Origin: Sulfurimonas sp. UBA6014
GTDB taxonomy: Bacteria > Campylobacterota > Campylobacteria > Campylobacterales > Sulfurimonadaceae
Reading direction: 5' to 3'
DNA length: 21,047 nucleotides
NCBI GenBank assembly: GCA_002428085.1
Contig: DJAA01000023.1
Location: 41,586 to 62,632 of the forward strand
Below, piece after piece: positions 12,213-20,275 of this stretch (its first letter is position 1; every line of letters starts with the position of its first letter). A program made the translations under genes and the position numbers. The notes beneath the pieces were generated by a model. That model was not told the origin of the DNA. It searched no databases and saw only the letters and a list, made by a program, of their open reading frames with translations.

Positions 12213-14684
12213 TTAGACCTTTTTGATTGATACTAATGTGTCGTGCATAATAGCACTTCCAAAAACCGGCTCAATAGCATCTTCAATTATTTGATTATCA
12301 CTCGCACCGTTCATGTGTGCAAATGTGAGTCCGCTTGAAGTTGCTCCAAACCCGTGTACGTAAAATATAGTTTGGGGAACAATTCGCGCAGTTGGGTACG
12401 CCTTGATTTTAACCTTGCCGACACTGCTTGTTATTTCTAGTACATCTGCAAATTTTATATTAAGTTTTTGGGCTTCTACGTCGTTTATCCATACATGGTT
12501 TTCGTTCATAAGCTCAAGAAGCATAGTATTGTTTTGCGTTGCGTTTTGGGTAAATTGGGCATGTCTTCCTGTGATAAACTTAAATTTCCCCTCCGGCACT
12601 TTTACGTACTCTTCTTCATGCCACGTAGGCATTGGGTCAATCCCTTTTTGGAGCATGCTCTCAAGATAACACTCTATTTTTTTGCTAGGAGTGCTAAAGT
12701 CTCTTTTTAATTCTGCAATATCTTTAGGATTAACGCAGGTGTCCACTTCTTCATGTTTGGCTTCATCTTGGAGTTTTACAACTGAATAATATTTCTTATT
12801 CTCATCGTAGTATTGGTAGGTATTGTTATCAATTTTTTTAAAGCTATTTTGCATTTCAGGATAAAAAACACCTTTTTTTCGTAGAGTTTCCCAAGCTTGT
12901 TCACCGTATGTTGGAACAAACATGTGTTTGTTTAGCTCTTCTTGTGAGTGATCAAACGCATCGCTCAAATCAAAGCCTGATTCTTTGTAATACTCTTCTT
13001 CATCCGCATCTTCAAGCTCTTCTTGAACGTCTTCGTCATGTTTTTTCGTGATTTCCCAAAGAGGTTTTGAGAGTTTTTTTGCTAAACCCTGCATTATTTC
13101 AATCACGGGTTTTGATTCGTACATAGGATTAATAACTTTATTTCTTAAGGCAATCGCAGGTTCAGCGCCGGCAAAAGATTTAATCGGATCTTCTCGCTCA
13201 AGGTACGTACATTCAGGCAAAACAACATCTGCATACATGACCGTATCGCTTGGCATGGTGTCTATGACAACAACCAAATCAAGTTTTTCCAGCATGGTTT
13301 TAGTTTTTGCAATATTTGGAACACTCAGCATCGGGTTTTGTTTATAGACAAAAAAACTTCTTATCGGGTAAGGAGTTCTCTCTTCTGCAATCATGTTTCT
13401 CCACGCAATCCAAGAACCTGAAGCGCCAACTATTTTTGCCTCGTCTTTTTCAATTCTTCCCCTTGCATTCGCATACATTGGAGTATTTATTTCGTGCTCA
13501 CCCAAAGGAAGCTGTTCTCCAAAAATGATGCCGCCCTTAATGTCAATACCGCCGCCTAAAGCTGTAAAAATCGCTTGTGCACGTCTAAGTTGAAAATCAT
13601 TTTTGCCCCAAGTTGTGCGACGTCCCTGATAGTAAATAGATTGCGGTGCGTATGCCATGAAATCTTCGGCAATTTTTTCTATTTGTAAAGCAGGAATTCC
13701 TGTTATTGCAGATGCCCATGCAGGCGTATAGTTGTTTGAGAGAATATGATTTTTATATTCTTCAAATCCTGCGAAATTATTGCTTACATAGGTTCTGTTA
13801 TAGATTTCTTTTTTGATTGCATGATACGTGAGTGCCAACACAAAAGCTAGGTCGGTTCCGGGTTTGATGGCAACATACGTGTCAGCATGAATAGCAGTAT
13901 TTGTAAATCGCGGGTCCACAACAACCAGATTTGTCCCTCTTCCTCTTGTTTTTTTAAACAAGTTCATGGTGTCTGGAGTGACGATAGCTTCGGCTCTGTT
14001 TGCTCCTGCCATAATGACGTATTTGGCATTTTCCAAGTCAGCTTGACCGTATCCACCTATAGTGAGAGAGTATCCTGAAACGGCAGTTTGCAAACATATA
14101 GAAGAGTGATTTATGAAATTTGTAGAACCAAATTTGTTTGCCATGAAAGCTTTGTAGGTATGTTCTGCCATTCCCTCGCCCGCACAGTATCCCACACAAG
14201 AACGATTGTCTTCTTCTTCGTCTAAAATTTTTGCAAGACCTGGAAATTTATCTGTTCCGTTTAAAATAGCTTCATATGCTTCATCCCATGTGACACGTTT
14301 AAATTTCCCTTCTCCCTTTTCACCAATTCTTACCATTGGATATTTGAGACGGTCTGGGTCATAAAGTGCTTGAATCCCAGCATTTCCTCTAGCGCAAAGC
14401 ATATTTTGCGATTTTGGAAAGAGAGGATTTGGGTCTAGTTTGCTTACTATTCCATTGGTAACATTTGCAATAAGCGCACATTTATTGACGCACATTTCAC
14501 ATAATGTTGCAACACCAACGGAGTTATTATGGTCTGTTTTTGAATTTTGGAGTGAAGTTGGACCTGCGTTTGAACTTTGTTCGCTGTTGTTTGATAAAAG
14601 ACTCGTGCTAAGTGCTGCGGCACCGACAACACTCATCGCTACTGTTCCTTGAAGAAACTTTCTTCTTGAAATTTCTATTTCCAT
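12213..14684 (-). CDS. psrA: Molybdopterin oxidoreductase catalytic subunit, PsrA/PhsA type
   Basis: This is the catalytic subunit of a periplasmic-facing, membrane-bound enzyme. Polysulfide, sulfur or thiosulfate reduction (or the reverse) is most likely. The 823-residue protein opens with a Tat signal (SRRKFLQ at 6-12). A [4Fe-4S] motif follows at C62, C65, C69 and C97 (CEMCVNKC, LCARG). C197 (HSSIC) is at the position of the cysteine molybdenum ligand of the PsrA group. The core continues through DPRFT, GIPALQIEKIAEDF and a C-terminal cofactor domain with HGFG. An unusually acidic stretch (549-583) interrupts the core. AGGAGGT eight bases before the ATG is a strong ribosome binding site. 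Direction and substrate cannot be read from sequence; SoeA-like sulfite oxidation or tetrathionate reduction are alternatives. Confidence 0.85.
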   Translation of the reverse strand: MEIEISRRKFLQGTVAMSVVGAAALSTSLLSNNSEQSSNAGPTSLQNSKTDHNNSVGVATLCEMCVNKCALIANVTNGIVSKLDPNPLFPKSQNMLCARGNAGIQALYDPDRLKYPMVRIGEKGEGKFKRVTWDEAYEAILNGTDKFPGLAKILDEEEDNRSCVGYCAGEGMAEHTYKAFMANKFGSTNFINHSSICLQTAVSGYSLTIGGYGQADLENAKYVIMAGANRAEAIVTPDTMNLFKKTRGRGTNLVVVDPRFTNTAIHADTYVAIKPGTDLAFVLALTYHAIKKEIYNRTYVSNNFAGFEEYKNHILSNNYTPAWASAITGIPALQIEKIAEDFMAYAPQSIYYQGRRTTWGKNDFQLRRAQAIFTALGGGIDIKGGIIFGEQLPLGEHEINTPMYANARGRIEKDEAKIVGASGSWIAWRNMIAEERTPYPIRSFFVYKQNPMLSVPNIAKTKTMLEKLDLVVVIDTMPSDTVMYADVVLPECTYLEREDPIKSFAGAEPAIALRNKVINPMYESKPVIEIMQGLAKKLSKPLWEITKKHDEDVQEELEDADEEEYYKESGFDLSDAFDHSQEELNKHMFVPTYGEQAWETLRKKGVFYPEMQNSFKKIDNNTYQYYDENKKYYSVVKLQDEAKHEEVDTCVNPKDIAELKRDFSTPSKKIECYLESMLQKGIDPMPTWHEEEYVKVPEGKFKFITGRHAQFTQNATQNNTMLLELMNENHVWINDVEAQKLNIKFADVLEITSSVGKVKIKAYPTARIVPQTIFYVHGFGATSSGLTFAHMNGASDNQIIEDAIEPVFGSAIMHDTLVSIKKV

Positions 14685-14716
14685 TCAGTAATACCTCCTG
14701 GGCATTTTTTTGGAAG

Positions 14717-14722
14717 AGTATA
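14717..14722 (-). promoter_or_regulatory. -10 box for the psrABC operon
   Basis: TATACT on the minus strand, in the 132-nt spacer between recJ and psrA, predicts a start near 14710 and a 26-nt leader containing AGGAGGT. The spacer also holds an inverted repeat 50 bases further upstream. Confidence 0.45.
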
Positions 14723-14772
14723 AAAATAAGCTAAAATTAAATAAAGCTTATAAAACAAATTTATGTTGGAGT

Positions 14773-14785
14773 ATTCTAGTAGAAT
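14773..14785. promoter_or_regulatory. Candidate operator upstream of psrA
   Basis: ATTCTA-G-TAGAAT is a perfect 6-bp inverted repeat about 63 bp upstream of the predicted psrABC start site. The position would suit an activator. No regulator gene is nearby and the motif matches none that I recognise. Confidence 0.3.
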
Positions 14786-14816
14786 TTATCTTATACATAA
14801 CTTTAATTTATGATGA

Positions 14817-16406
14817 TTAATATATTTTGCCAAGAAGAAGCTGGAGAGAGACTTTGTTATTAAACTCATTTTTTGCAACTGTATAGCTACAAGTGATTTT
14901 TTTATCCTCAGGCATCTCATAAACAGTTCTAAAAGCTATAAGTTCAAGAGTTTTTAGGGCATGCGGAAATTGTCGTACCTCAATTTTAGAGTGCGATTTG
15001 TCAGCCCCCATGAGCTTTATGCTTACAACTTCTGCTTCATGAAGCAAGAAACTAGGACGTAAATTTGCCTCTCCAAAAGGCTCAAATTGTTCTAAAAGTG
15101 CCAAGAGTTCTAAATCTATATCCTCCGTTGAGAGTATGCCTGTGATTTTATTTTGTGGCAGGAAATCTTTGGGGTCAAGTTTTGAAGCACTTTCATTGAT
15201 GGCGATTCTAAAAGTATCAATGTTTTCTTCCAAAAGCCCTAACCCTGCCGCCATTTTATGCCCGCCAAATTTGCTTAAGCAAGAGGCATTTGCTTTTATC
15301 AGTTCGTAAATATTTACTTCGCCAATGCTTCGAGCACTTCCCTTTGCAACTCCATTTTCACAACTCAAAACAATAGAGGGCTTACCAAAATGCTCCACCA
15401 GTCTTGCCGCAACAATTCCCACAACACCTTCATGCCAGTTCTCGCCTGATACCACAATAACATGGTCGGTATGATTTACACAAGCCATAGCTTCTTTTGT
15501 GCACTCCGCCTCGGTCGCTTTTCTTAAATCATTGAGTTTGCCTAAAAGTTCAAATTGTTTAAATGCCTCAGCAGTTGTCGTTGCCGTATAAAATGCAAGT
15601 GCGATGGATGCGTCTTCAAGCCTTCCCGCTGCGTTTATGCGAGGTGCAATCACGAAGGCAATATCTTCAGAGCTAACGGCAGATTTATTTAAAAAGTCTC
15701 TTATGATGATAGAAGAGGGGCGAGAGGAGCGCATTAAAACTTTTAAACCCTCTTGTACTAACGTTCTGTTTATGTCGATAAGTGGCATGATATCAGCGAT
15801 AATGGCTATGGCTAAAATATCTAAAAACTGTTTCATGTCAATGTTGAGGTTTAACTCTTTTTTTACAAGTGCCAAAAGGAGCCAAGCGACCTGTGCGCCA
15901 CAAATATCTTTGAAAGGGTATTCACATGCAGAAAGTTTTGGGTCTACAATAGCGAATGCTTCAGGGAGAATTTCTGAGGGAGTATGATGGTCGGTAATGA
16001 TGAGCTCAATATTTCTTTGTTTACAAACTTGAGCCGCTGCAATCGCTGCAATACCGTTGTCTACCGTTATGACCAAATCCGCGTTAATTCTCTCTAAAAC
16101 ATTCGGACTGACTCCATAGCCGTCATGAAAACGGTTTGGAATAATTGCTTCGAGCGGGTAGGGAATTTGTCTGAAAAAATCAACCATGATGGCAGTTGCG
16201 CTCACACCATCAACATCATAATCCCCAACTAAGGTTATTTTCTTCTTTTCTCTTATGGCTAAAGCAATTTTTTGAGCTGATTTGGTTGCGTCATGAAGCA
16301 GATCAGGGTCAGGAATTTGTGAGAGTTTTTTATCCGCACTTGAAAATCGCTTAGAGAGTAGCTCAAAAAGAGCTGACTTATCTAGCTTTTTAATATTACT
16401 TTGCAC
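14817..16406 (-). CDS. recJ: Single-stranded-DNA exonuclease RecJ
   Basis: RecJ is a 5'-3' single-strand DNA exonuclease of the DHH family, used in recombination and repair. The 529-residue length fits the Campylobacterota form. Motifs are DYDVDG (62-67), VDNG (115-118), DHH (139-141), PRINAAGRLEDAS and the C-terminal GGHKMAAGLG of the DHHA1 domain. The start is GTG (16406-16404), which overlaps the last 11 nt of pyrG. There is no clear Shine-Dalgarno sequence. A 14-bp palindrome TCAAGCTAGCTTGA (16407-16420) lies directly upstream of the GTG and may form a short hairpin at the initiation site. Probably co-transcribed and translationally coupled with pyrG. psrA downstream has its own promoter. 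Confidence 0.95.
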   Translation of the reverse strand: MQSNIKKLDKSALFELLSKRFSSADKKLSQIPDPDLLHDATKSAQKIALAIREKKKITLVGDYDVDGVSATAIMVDFFRQIPYPLEAIIPNRFHDGYGVSPNVLERINADLVITVDNGIAAIAAAQVCKQRNIELIITDHHTPSEILPEAFAIVDPKLSACEYPFKDICGAQVAWLLLALVKKELNLNIDMKQFLDILAIAIIADIMPLIDINRTLVQEGLKVLMRSSRPSSIIIRDFLNKSAVSSEDIAFVIAPRINAAGRLEDASIALAFYTATTTAEAFKQFELLGKLNDLRKATEAECTKEAMACVNHTDHVIVVSGENWHEGVVGIVAARLVEHFGKPSIVLSCENGVAKGSARSIGEVNIYELIKANASCLSKFGGHKMAAGLGLLEENIDTFRIAINESASKLDPKDFLPQNKITGILSTEDIDLELLALLEQFEPFGEANLRPSFLLHEAEVVSIKLMGADKSHSKIEVRQFPHALKTLELIAFRTVYEMPEDKKITCSYTVAKNEFNNKVSLQLLLGKIY

Positions 16407-18015
16407 TCAAGCTAGCTTGAACAAAAGCTAAAATAGAAGGGTTTGGAGTTTGAAGTCTTGAGGTGAATTCTGGGTGAAATTGAACTCCTAAAAACCAAGG
16501 ATGTCCTTTGATTTCAACTGTTTCTATAAGTCCATTTGATTCGCCTGTTACTATCATGCCTGCTTCTTCAAGCTGTTGACGGTAAGCAGGATTTGCTTCA
16601 TAACGGTGACGGTGTCTCTCATGTATTGTTTTTGCACCGCCGTAGGCTTCTCTTAAAATAGAACCCTCTTTTGTATCACAAGGATATTCACCAAGTCTTA
16701 GCGTTCCACCCATCGGTGATTTATGCGTTCTAAGCTGCATTCCACCCGACTGGTCTAAAAAGTTATCGATGAGGTAAACCATCGGGTAAGGTGTGTTCTC
16801 ATCAAATTCTACAGAGTTTGCACCCTCATATCCTAAAACATTTCGGGCGTATTCAACAAGCGTGAGTTGCATCCCAAGACATATGCCGAGGTAAGGAATT
16901 TTATTGACACGGGCATATTCAATAGCTTGAATTTTTCCCTCAATCCCACGATTTCCAAACCCGCCAGCAACTAAAACACTGTCGCAATCGCCAAGAAGTG
17001 CCTCGGCTCCTCGCTCTTCAATTTCCTCGCTGTCAACCCAGCATATTTCAACGCGTGTGTCTAAGTGCGCCCCGCAGTGAATAAGGGATTCTGTTAAAGA
17101 TTTATACGCCTCTTTGAGTGCCAAATATTTTCCGACAAAGCCGACAACTGTACGATTTTGGGGTTGTACAATTTTTTTAACCAATTTATCCCACCCTTCC
17201 ATATCGGGGTTGAGTTCGCCTAGTTCAAGTTCTTTAGAGATAGGTTTTAAAATATTTTGTCTCAAAAATGTAATAGGAATGTCGTAAATAGTCGCCGCAT
17301 CAAGCGCTTCTATGACGCTGTCTTGACTGACATCACAGCTCATGGCAAGCTTTTTTTTGAAAGTTTTCGGCATTGGATGTTCACTTCTTGCAATAATCAT
17401 TTGTGGCGTAATACCGATACGACGAAGTTCTTGAACAGAATGTTGTGTAGGTTTTGACTTTAACTCGCCTGCAGCTTTGATAAAAGGGATAAGTGTCACA
17501 TGTACAAAAAAAGTTCCCGTAACCTCTTCGTCATGTTTCATTTGGCGAATGGCTTCCATAAAAGGAAGTCCTTCAATGTCGCCAACGGTGCCACCAAGCT
17601 CAACAATAAGAATATCATGACCTTCGCCCGCTTCTTTTATGCGCTTGACAATTTCGCCAACAATATGAGGAATAACTTGAATAGTTTGCCCTAAATAACC
17701 ACCTGCGCGCTCACGTTCAATGACGCTTAGATAAACCTGCCCCGTTGTAATATTGCTTGATTTTATATAGGAAGTATCAAGAAATCTTTCATAGTTTCCT
17801 ATGTCGAGGTCAGTTTCTGCTCCATCTTTTGTAACAAAAACTTCTCCATGTTCAAGTGGACTCATGGTTCCTGGGTCAACGTTGATATAGGGATCGATTT
17901 TTAACATGCCTACTTTTTTGCCAGAGTGCTTTAAAAGCGTACCAATACTCGCAGCCGTTATCCCTTTTCCAAGAGAACTTAAAACTCCTCCAGTGACAAA
18001 AATGTATTTAGTCAT
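16396..18015 (-). CDS. pyrG: CTP synthase
   Basis: PyrG makes CTP from UTP with glutamine and ATP, the last step of pyrimidine nucleotide synthesis. It is a cytoplasmic tetramer. The 539 residues fit the family. The N-terminal synthase domain has FVTGGVLSSLGKG (6-18) and KIDPYINVDPGTM (39-51). The glutaminase domain has the nucleophile C379 (YLGICLGMQ) and the H514/E516 pair (FHPEF). GGFGNRG (351-357) contributes the oxyanion strand. AAGG lies seven bases before the ATG. A TACAAT box at 18058-18053 is a plausible promoter. recJ overlaps its 3' end. Confidence 0.98.
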   Translation of the reverse strand: MTKYIFVTGGVLSSLGKGITAASIGTLLKHSGKKVGMLKIDPYINVDPGTMSPLEHGEVFVTKDGAETDLDIGNYERFLDTSYIKSSNITTGQVYLSVIERERAGGYLGQTIQVIPHIVGEIVKRIKEAGEGHDILIVELGGTVGDIEGLPFMEAIRQMKHDEEVTGTFFVHVTLIPFIKAAGELKSKPTQHSVQELRRIGITPQMIIARSEHPMPKTFKKKLAMSCDVSQDSVIEALDAATIYDIPITFLRQNILKPISKELELGELNPDMEGWDKLVKKIVQPQNRTVVGFVGKYLALKEAYKSLTESLIHCGAHLDTRVEICWVDSEEIEERGAEALLGDCDSVLVAGGFGNRGIEGKIQAIEYARVNKIPYLGICLGMQLTLVEYARNVLGYEGANSVEFDENTPYPMVYLIDNFLDQSGGMQLRTHKSPMGGTLRLGEYPCDTKEGSILREAYGGAKTIHERHRHRYEANPAYRQQLEEAGMIVTGESNGLIETVEIKGHPWFLGVQFHPEFTSRLQTPNPSILAFVQASLSAK

Positions 18016-18052
18016 GTAAAAACCTTCTAAAAATATAGTAATAATAGAAGCA

Positions 18053-18058
18053 ATTGTA
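18053..18058 (-). promoter_or_regulatory. Candidate -10 box for pyrG-recJ
   Basis: TACAAT on the minus strand predicts a start near 18046 and a leader of about 30 nt that carries AGAAGG before the pyrG ATG. Confidence 0.4.
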
Positions 18059-18139
18059 GTGTAGAGTCTCTTAAAATCTGCAAAGATTGGGAGTTTTTGA
18101 ATGTATTTATAAATATGAAATTTTTTTAAAAGAAGTAAA

Positions 18140-18163
18140 TTAAGCGAGGAAAACCTCGCTTAA
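18140..18163 (-). terminator. Terminator of the cold-shock gene
   Basis: A 10-bp stem, TTAAGCGAGG with its complement, around an AAAA (minus: TTTT) loop starts ten bases after the csp stop codon. It is followed on the minus strand by a U-rich run (ATTTACTTCTTTTAAAAAAA). It separates csp from pyrG. Confidence 0.8.
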
Positions 18164-18172
18164 GAAGAATAA

Positions 18173-18391
18173 TTACAGACCTGTAACGTTTTCTGCTTGA
18201 GGACCTTTTTCGCCTTGACCAACTTCAAAAGTAACTTTTTGCCCTTCGTTTAGTGAAACACGACCGTGACCTGAGTTGTTAATTTGACGGAAATGTACGA
18301 ATACATCTTTACCACCATTTTCTTGCTCAATAAAACCATAACCTTTCTCGCTGTTAAACCATTTAACTGTTCCGTTTACTAATGCTGCCAT
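18173..18391 (-). CDS. Cold-shock protein, CspA family
   Basis: A 72-residue single-domain nucleic-acid-binding protein and RNA chaperone that melts secondary structure in mRNA. It has RNP1 KGYGFI (16-21), RNP2 VFVHF (30-34), the aromatic W11 and a C-terminal GPQAENV. This is a standard-length OB fold. AAAGG six bases before the ATG supports the start. It is monocistronic, with a hairpin in its short 5' leader and a strong terminator after it. The paralogue letter cannot be assigned from one window. Confidence 0.95.
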   Translation of the reverse strand: MAALVNGTVKWFNSEKGYGFIEQENGGKDVFVHFRQINNSGHGRVSLNEGQKVTFEVGQGEKGPQAENVTGL

Positions 18392-18414
18392 TGTATAACC
18401 TTTTTTAAAAAATA

Positions 18415-18430
18415 CACTTCTTTAGAAGTG
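18415..18430 (-). promoter_or_regulatory. Hairpin at the predicted 5' end of csp mRNA
   Basis: CACTTCT (18415-18421) and AGAAGTG (18424-18430) can pair over 6-7 bp. The predicted transcription start (near 18430, from the TATATT at 18442-18437) is the first base of this hairpin, so the mRNA would begin with a stem-loop, followed by A/U-rich leader and the ribosome binding site. It could stabilise the message or take part in temperature control; this is inference. Confidence 0.4.
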
Positions 18431-18436
18431 GTTGAA

Positions 18437-18442
18437 AATATA
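18437..18442 (-). promoter_or_regulatory. Candidate -10 box for csp
   Basis: TATATT on the minus strand would give a leader of about 39 nt before the csp ATG. The 230-nt divergent spacer between csp and kefB otherwise holds one 7-bp inverted repeat (AAAGATG at 18507-18513, CATCTTT at 18525-18531) of unknown meaning. Confidence 0.35.
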
Positions 18443-18591
18443 ATCGTGAAGTCTTCGTTTAGTAAATTGTACTGTGAACACTAAAGTCACCAATATAAAG
18501 CAAACTAAAGATGTAACAACGAATCATCTTTCATTGCCAAAAGTATATCCCATTTTTAATAATATATCAAATAAAGCCTTGCTTTTTAGTA

Positions 18592-18597
18592 TATAAT
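18592..18597 (+). promoter_or_regulatory. -10 box for kefB
   Basis: A perfect TATAAT (in AGTATATAATTCG) predicts a start near 18604 and an 18-nt leader before the kefB ATG. Only a weak GAGAG precedes that ATG. Confidence 0.6.
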
Positions 18598-18621
18598 TCG
18601 TTAAAAAATATGAGAGCCTAA

Positions 18622-20244
18622 ATGGAAAATGCACTTATTTATATAATCGCGGCTTTAGGAATATCAATTATCATCAATATATTGCTAAAAAAATTAGGTA
18701 TTTCACAAATTATTGGGTACATTTTAACAGGGACAATTATTGTTTATGTTTTTGATTTACGCCATATTAATGATTCTCATGCTCTTGAGATGGTTGGTGA
18801 ATTTGGTATAGTTTTTTTGATGTTCACCATAGGTCTTGAGATATCTTTGGAAAAAATGGGTTCCATGAAGCAGCAAATATTTGGTAATGGAACCATGCAG
18901 GTTAGTTTGACCGCTTTGGTTATGTATGCTGCCTGCCATTATGTTTTTGCTCTAGATGCAAAATCTTCTATGATTATTTCACTAGCATTGGCTCTTTCTT
19001 CTACTGCCGTGGTTTTAAGCTATTTAAAAAGTTCAAAAGAGATTTATACTCCCTATGGACAAAGAGCTACGGGAATACTAGTCTTTCAAGACATTGCCGT
19101 CATCCCTATTTTAATCCTTATTAGTGTTTTAACGGTTGATGGCAACAAGAGTGTAGTCCTTATTTTGCAAGATACATTACTTAGTGCCGTCGTTGTCCTG
19201 AGCCTTCTTTTTGTTATAGGTAAACGGCTAATGACCTGGCTTTTACATTTTTCTGCCTCTTCAGAGCTTGATGAACTTTTTATGGGTTCTGTTTTATTTA
19301 TAGTTGTCTCAGCCTCTCTTTTGGCAGATTTAATGGGTTTTACCTACTCTTTGGGTGCTTTTGTGGCGGGGATGATCATCGCTGAGACGAAATATCATCA
19401 CAAAGTAGAGTCAGATATTGCCCCGTTTAAAGATATTCTCTTAGGTACTTTTTTTGTGGTGGTGGGTATGAAAGTCGATGTTGTACTTTTTGCACAAAAT
19501 ATCCATTTGGTTTTAGGAATATTTTTGGCTGTTTTAGTCTTGAAAACTGTTATTATGTACGGAATTCTTCGTTTGTCCTCTTCACATGCAGTCTCATTTA
19601 AAACGGGGCTTGCTCTTTCACAAGTGGGAGAGTTTTCTTTTGTAATTTTTTCGGTTGCAAGTTTAGGAGGTGTTTTAAATAATGAATTGGCTCAGTTTTT
19701 AGCCATGATTGTTATATTTTCTATGATTGTAACTCCTTTTTTCATCTCTAAAATCAATGAAATTGTAGGATTTTTTGTAAAAGAAAAAGAAGAATCTGCA
19801 GACATGTCTGCACTTGCTGCAAGAAAAAATCACATAGTTGTTTGTGGATACAGTATTGTCGGAAAGTTCGTGACAAAATATCTTGATGAACTAGATGCTT
19901 CTTATATAGTTGTAGATAATTCTCATAAGCACGTTAAAGAAGCTATTCGCGATGGAAGAGAGGCTTATTTAGGAGATGCTTCAAAACCTTCTATATTAAA
20001 TGCTCTACACGTTGAAAATGCGGCTGTCGTCATAGTTACACTTGACAATATGGATAAAAAACGGCTTATTTGTGAAGCGGTTTCTAAATATGAAAAAAAT
20101 GTAAATTTAATTGTAAAAGTTGTCTCTTTGGAGGAAAAAAATATGCTTGCAGATTTAAATGTTACGGTGATTGTCGATGGAAAACTAGAAGTTGCAAGAG
20201 TCCTCGTAGAGAGAATGCTCTCTTGCCAAGTAAAGTACTATTAG
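18622..20244 (+). CDS. kefB: KefB/CPA2-type potassium (cation)/proton antiporter with RCK domain
   Basis: This is an inner-membrane cation/proton antiporter for potassium efflux and pH or osmotic stress. The 540 residues divide into a CPA2 transporter domain (about 1-388, some twelve to thirteen helices) and a cytoplasmic RCK/TrkA-N nucleotide-binding domain (403-540). Transport motifs include VFQDIAVIP (154-162), SLGAFVAGMIIAE (243-255) and ALSQVGEFSFV (331-341). The RCK domain starts HIVVCGYSIVGK, where the usual GxGxxG has Ser in place of the second Gly (G409, S411, G414), with the acidic D432 at the end of strand two and GDAS at 451-454. No C-terminal TrkA-C domain is present. It is monocistronic and converges on pyrE. 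The symbol is by family, and ion specificity is not proven. Confidence 0.88.
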   Translation: MENALIYIIAALGISIIINILLKKLGISQIIGYILTGTIIVYVFDLRHINDSHALEMVGEFGIVFLMFTIGLEISLEKMGSMKQQIFGNGTMQVSLTALVMYAACHYVFALDAKSSMIISLALALSSTAVVLSYLKSSKEIYTPYGQRATGILVFQDIAVIPILILISVLTVDGNKSVVLILQDTLLSAVVVLSLLFVIGKRLMTWLLHFSASSELDELFMGSVLFIVVSASLLADLMGFTYSLGAFVAGMIIAETKYHHKVESDIAPFKDILLGTFFVVVGMKVDVVLFAQNIHLVLGIFLAVLVLKTVIMYGILRLSSSHAVSFKTGLALSQVGEFSFVIFSVASLGGVLNNELAQFLAMIVIFSMIVTPFFISKINEIVGFFVKEKEESADMSALAARKNHIVVCGYSIVGKFVTKYLDELDASYIVVDNSHKHVKEAIRDGREAYLGDASKPSILNALHVENAAVVIVTLDNMDKKRLICEAVSKYEKNVNLIVKVVSLEEKNMLADLNVTVIVDGKLEVARVLVERMLSCQVKYY

Positions 20245-20275
20245 CTAACTAAGTCAATCCAAGACAAACTTAAGA

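Noticed and set aside
10285..14684. Calling the operon sulfite dehydrogenase SoeABC with confidence
   Set aside because: The subunit order and iron-sulfur pattern also fit SoeABC, but the large subunit length and the NrfD-type membrane subunit fit PsrA/PhsA better; sequence alone cannot settle direction or substrate.
20245..20275. Bidirectional terminator between kefB and pyrE
   Set aside because: Only a 5-bp possible stem (AAACT/AGTTT) with no U-run; too weak to call.
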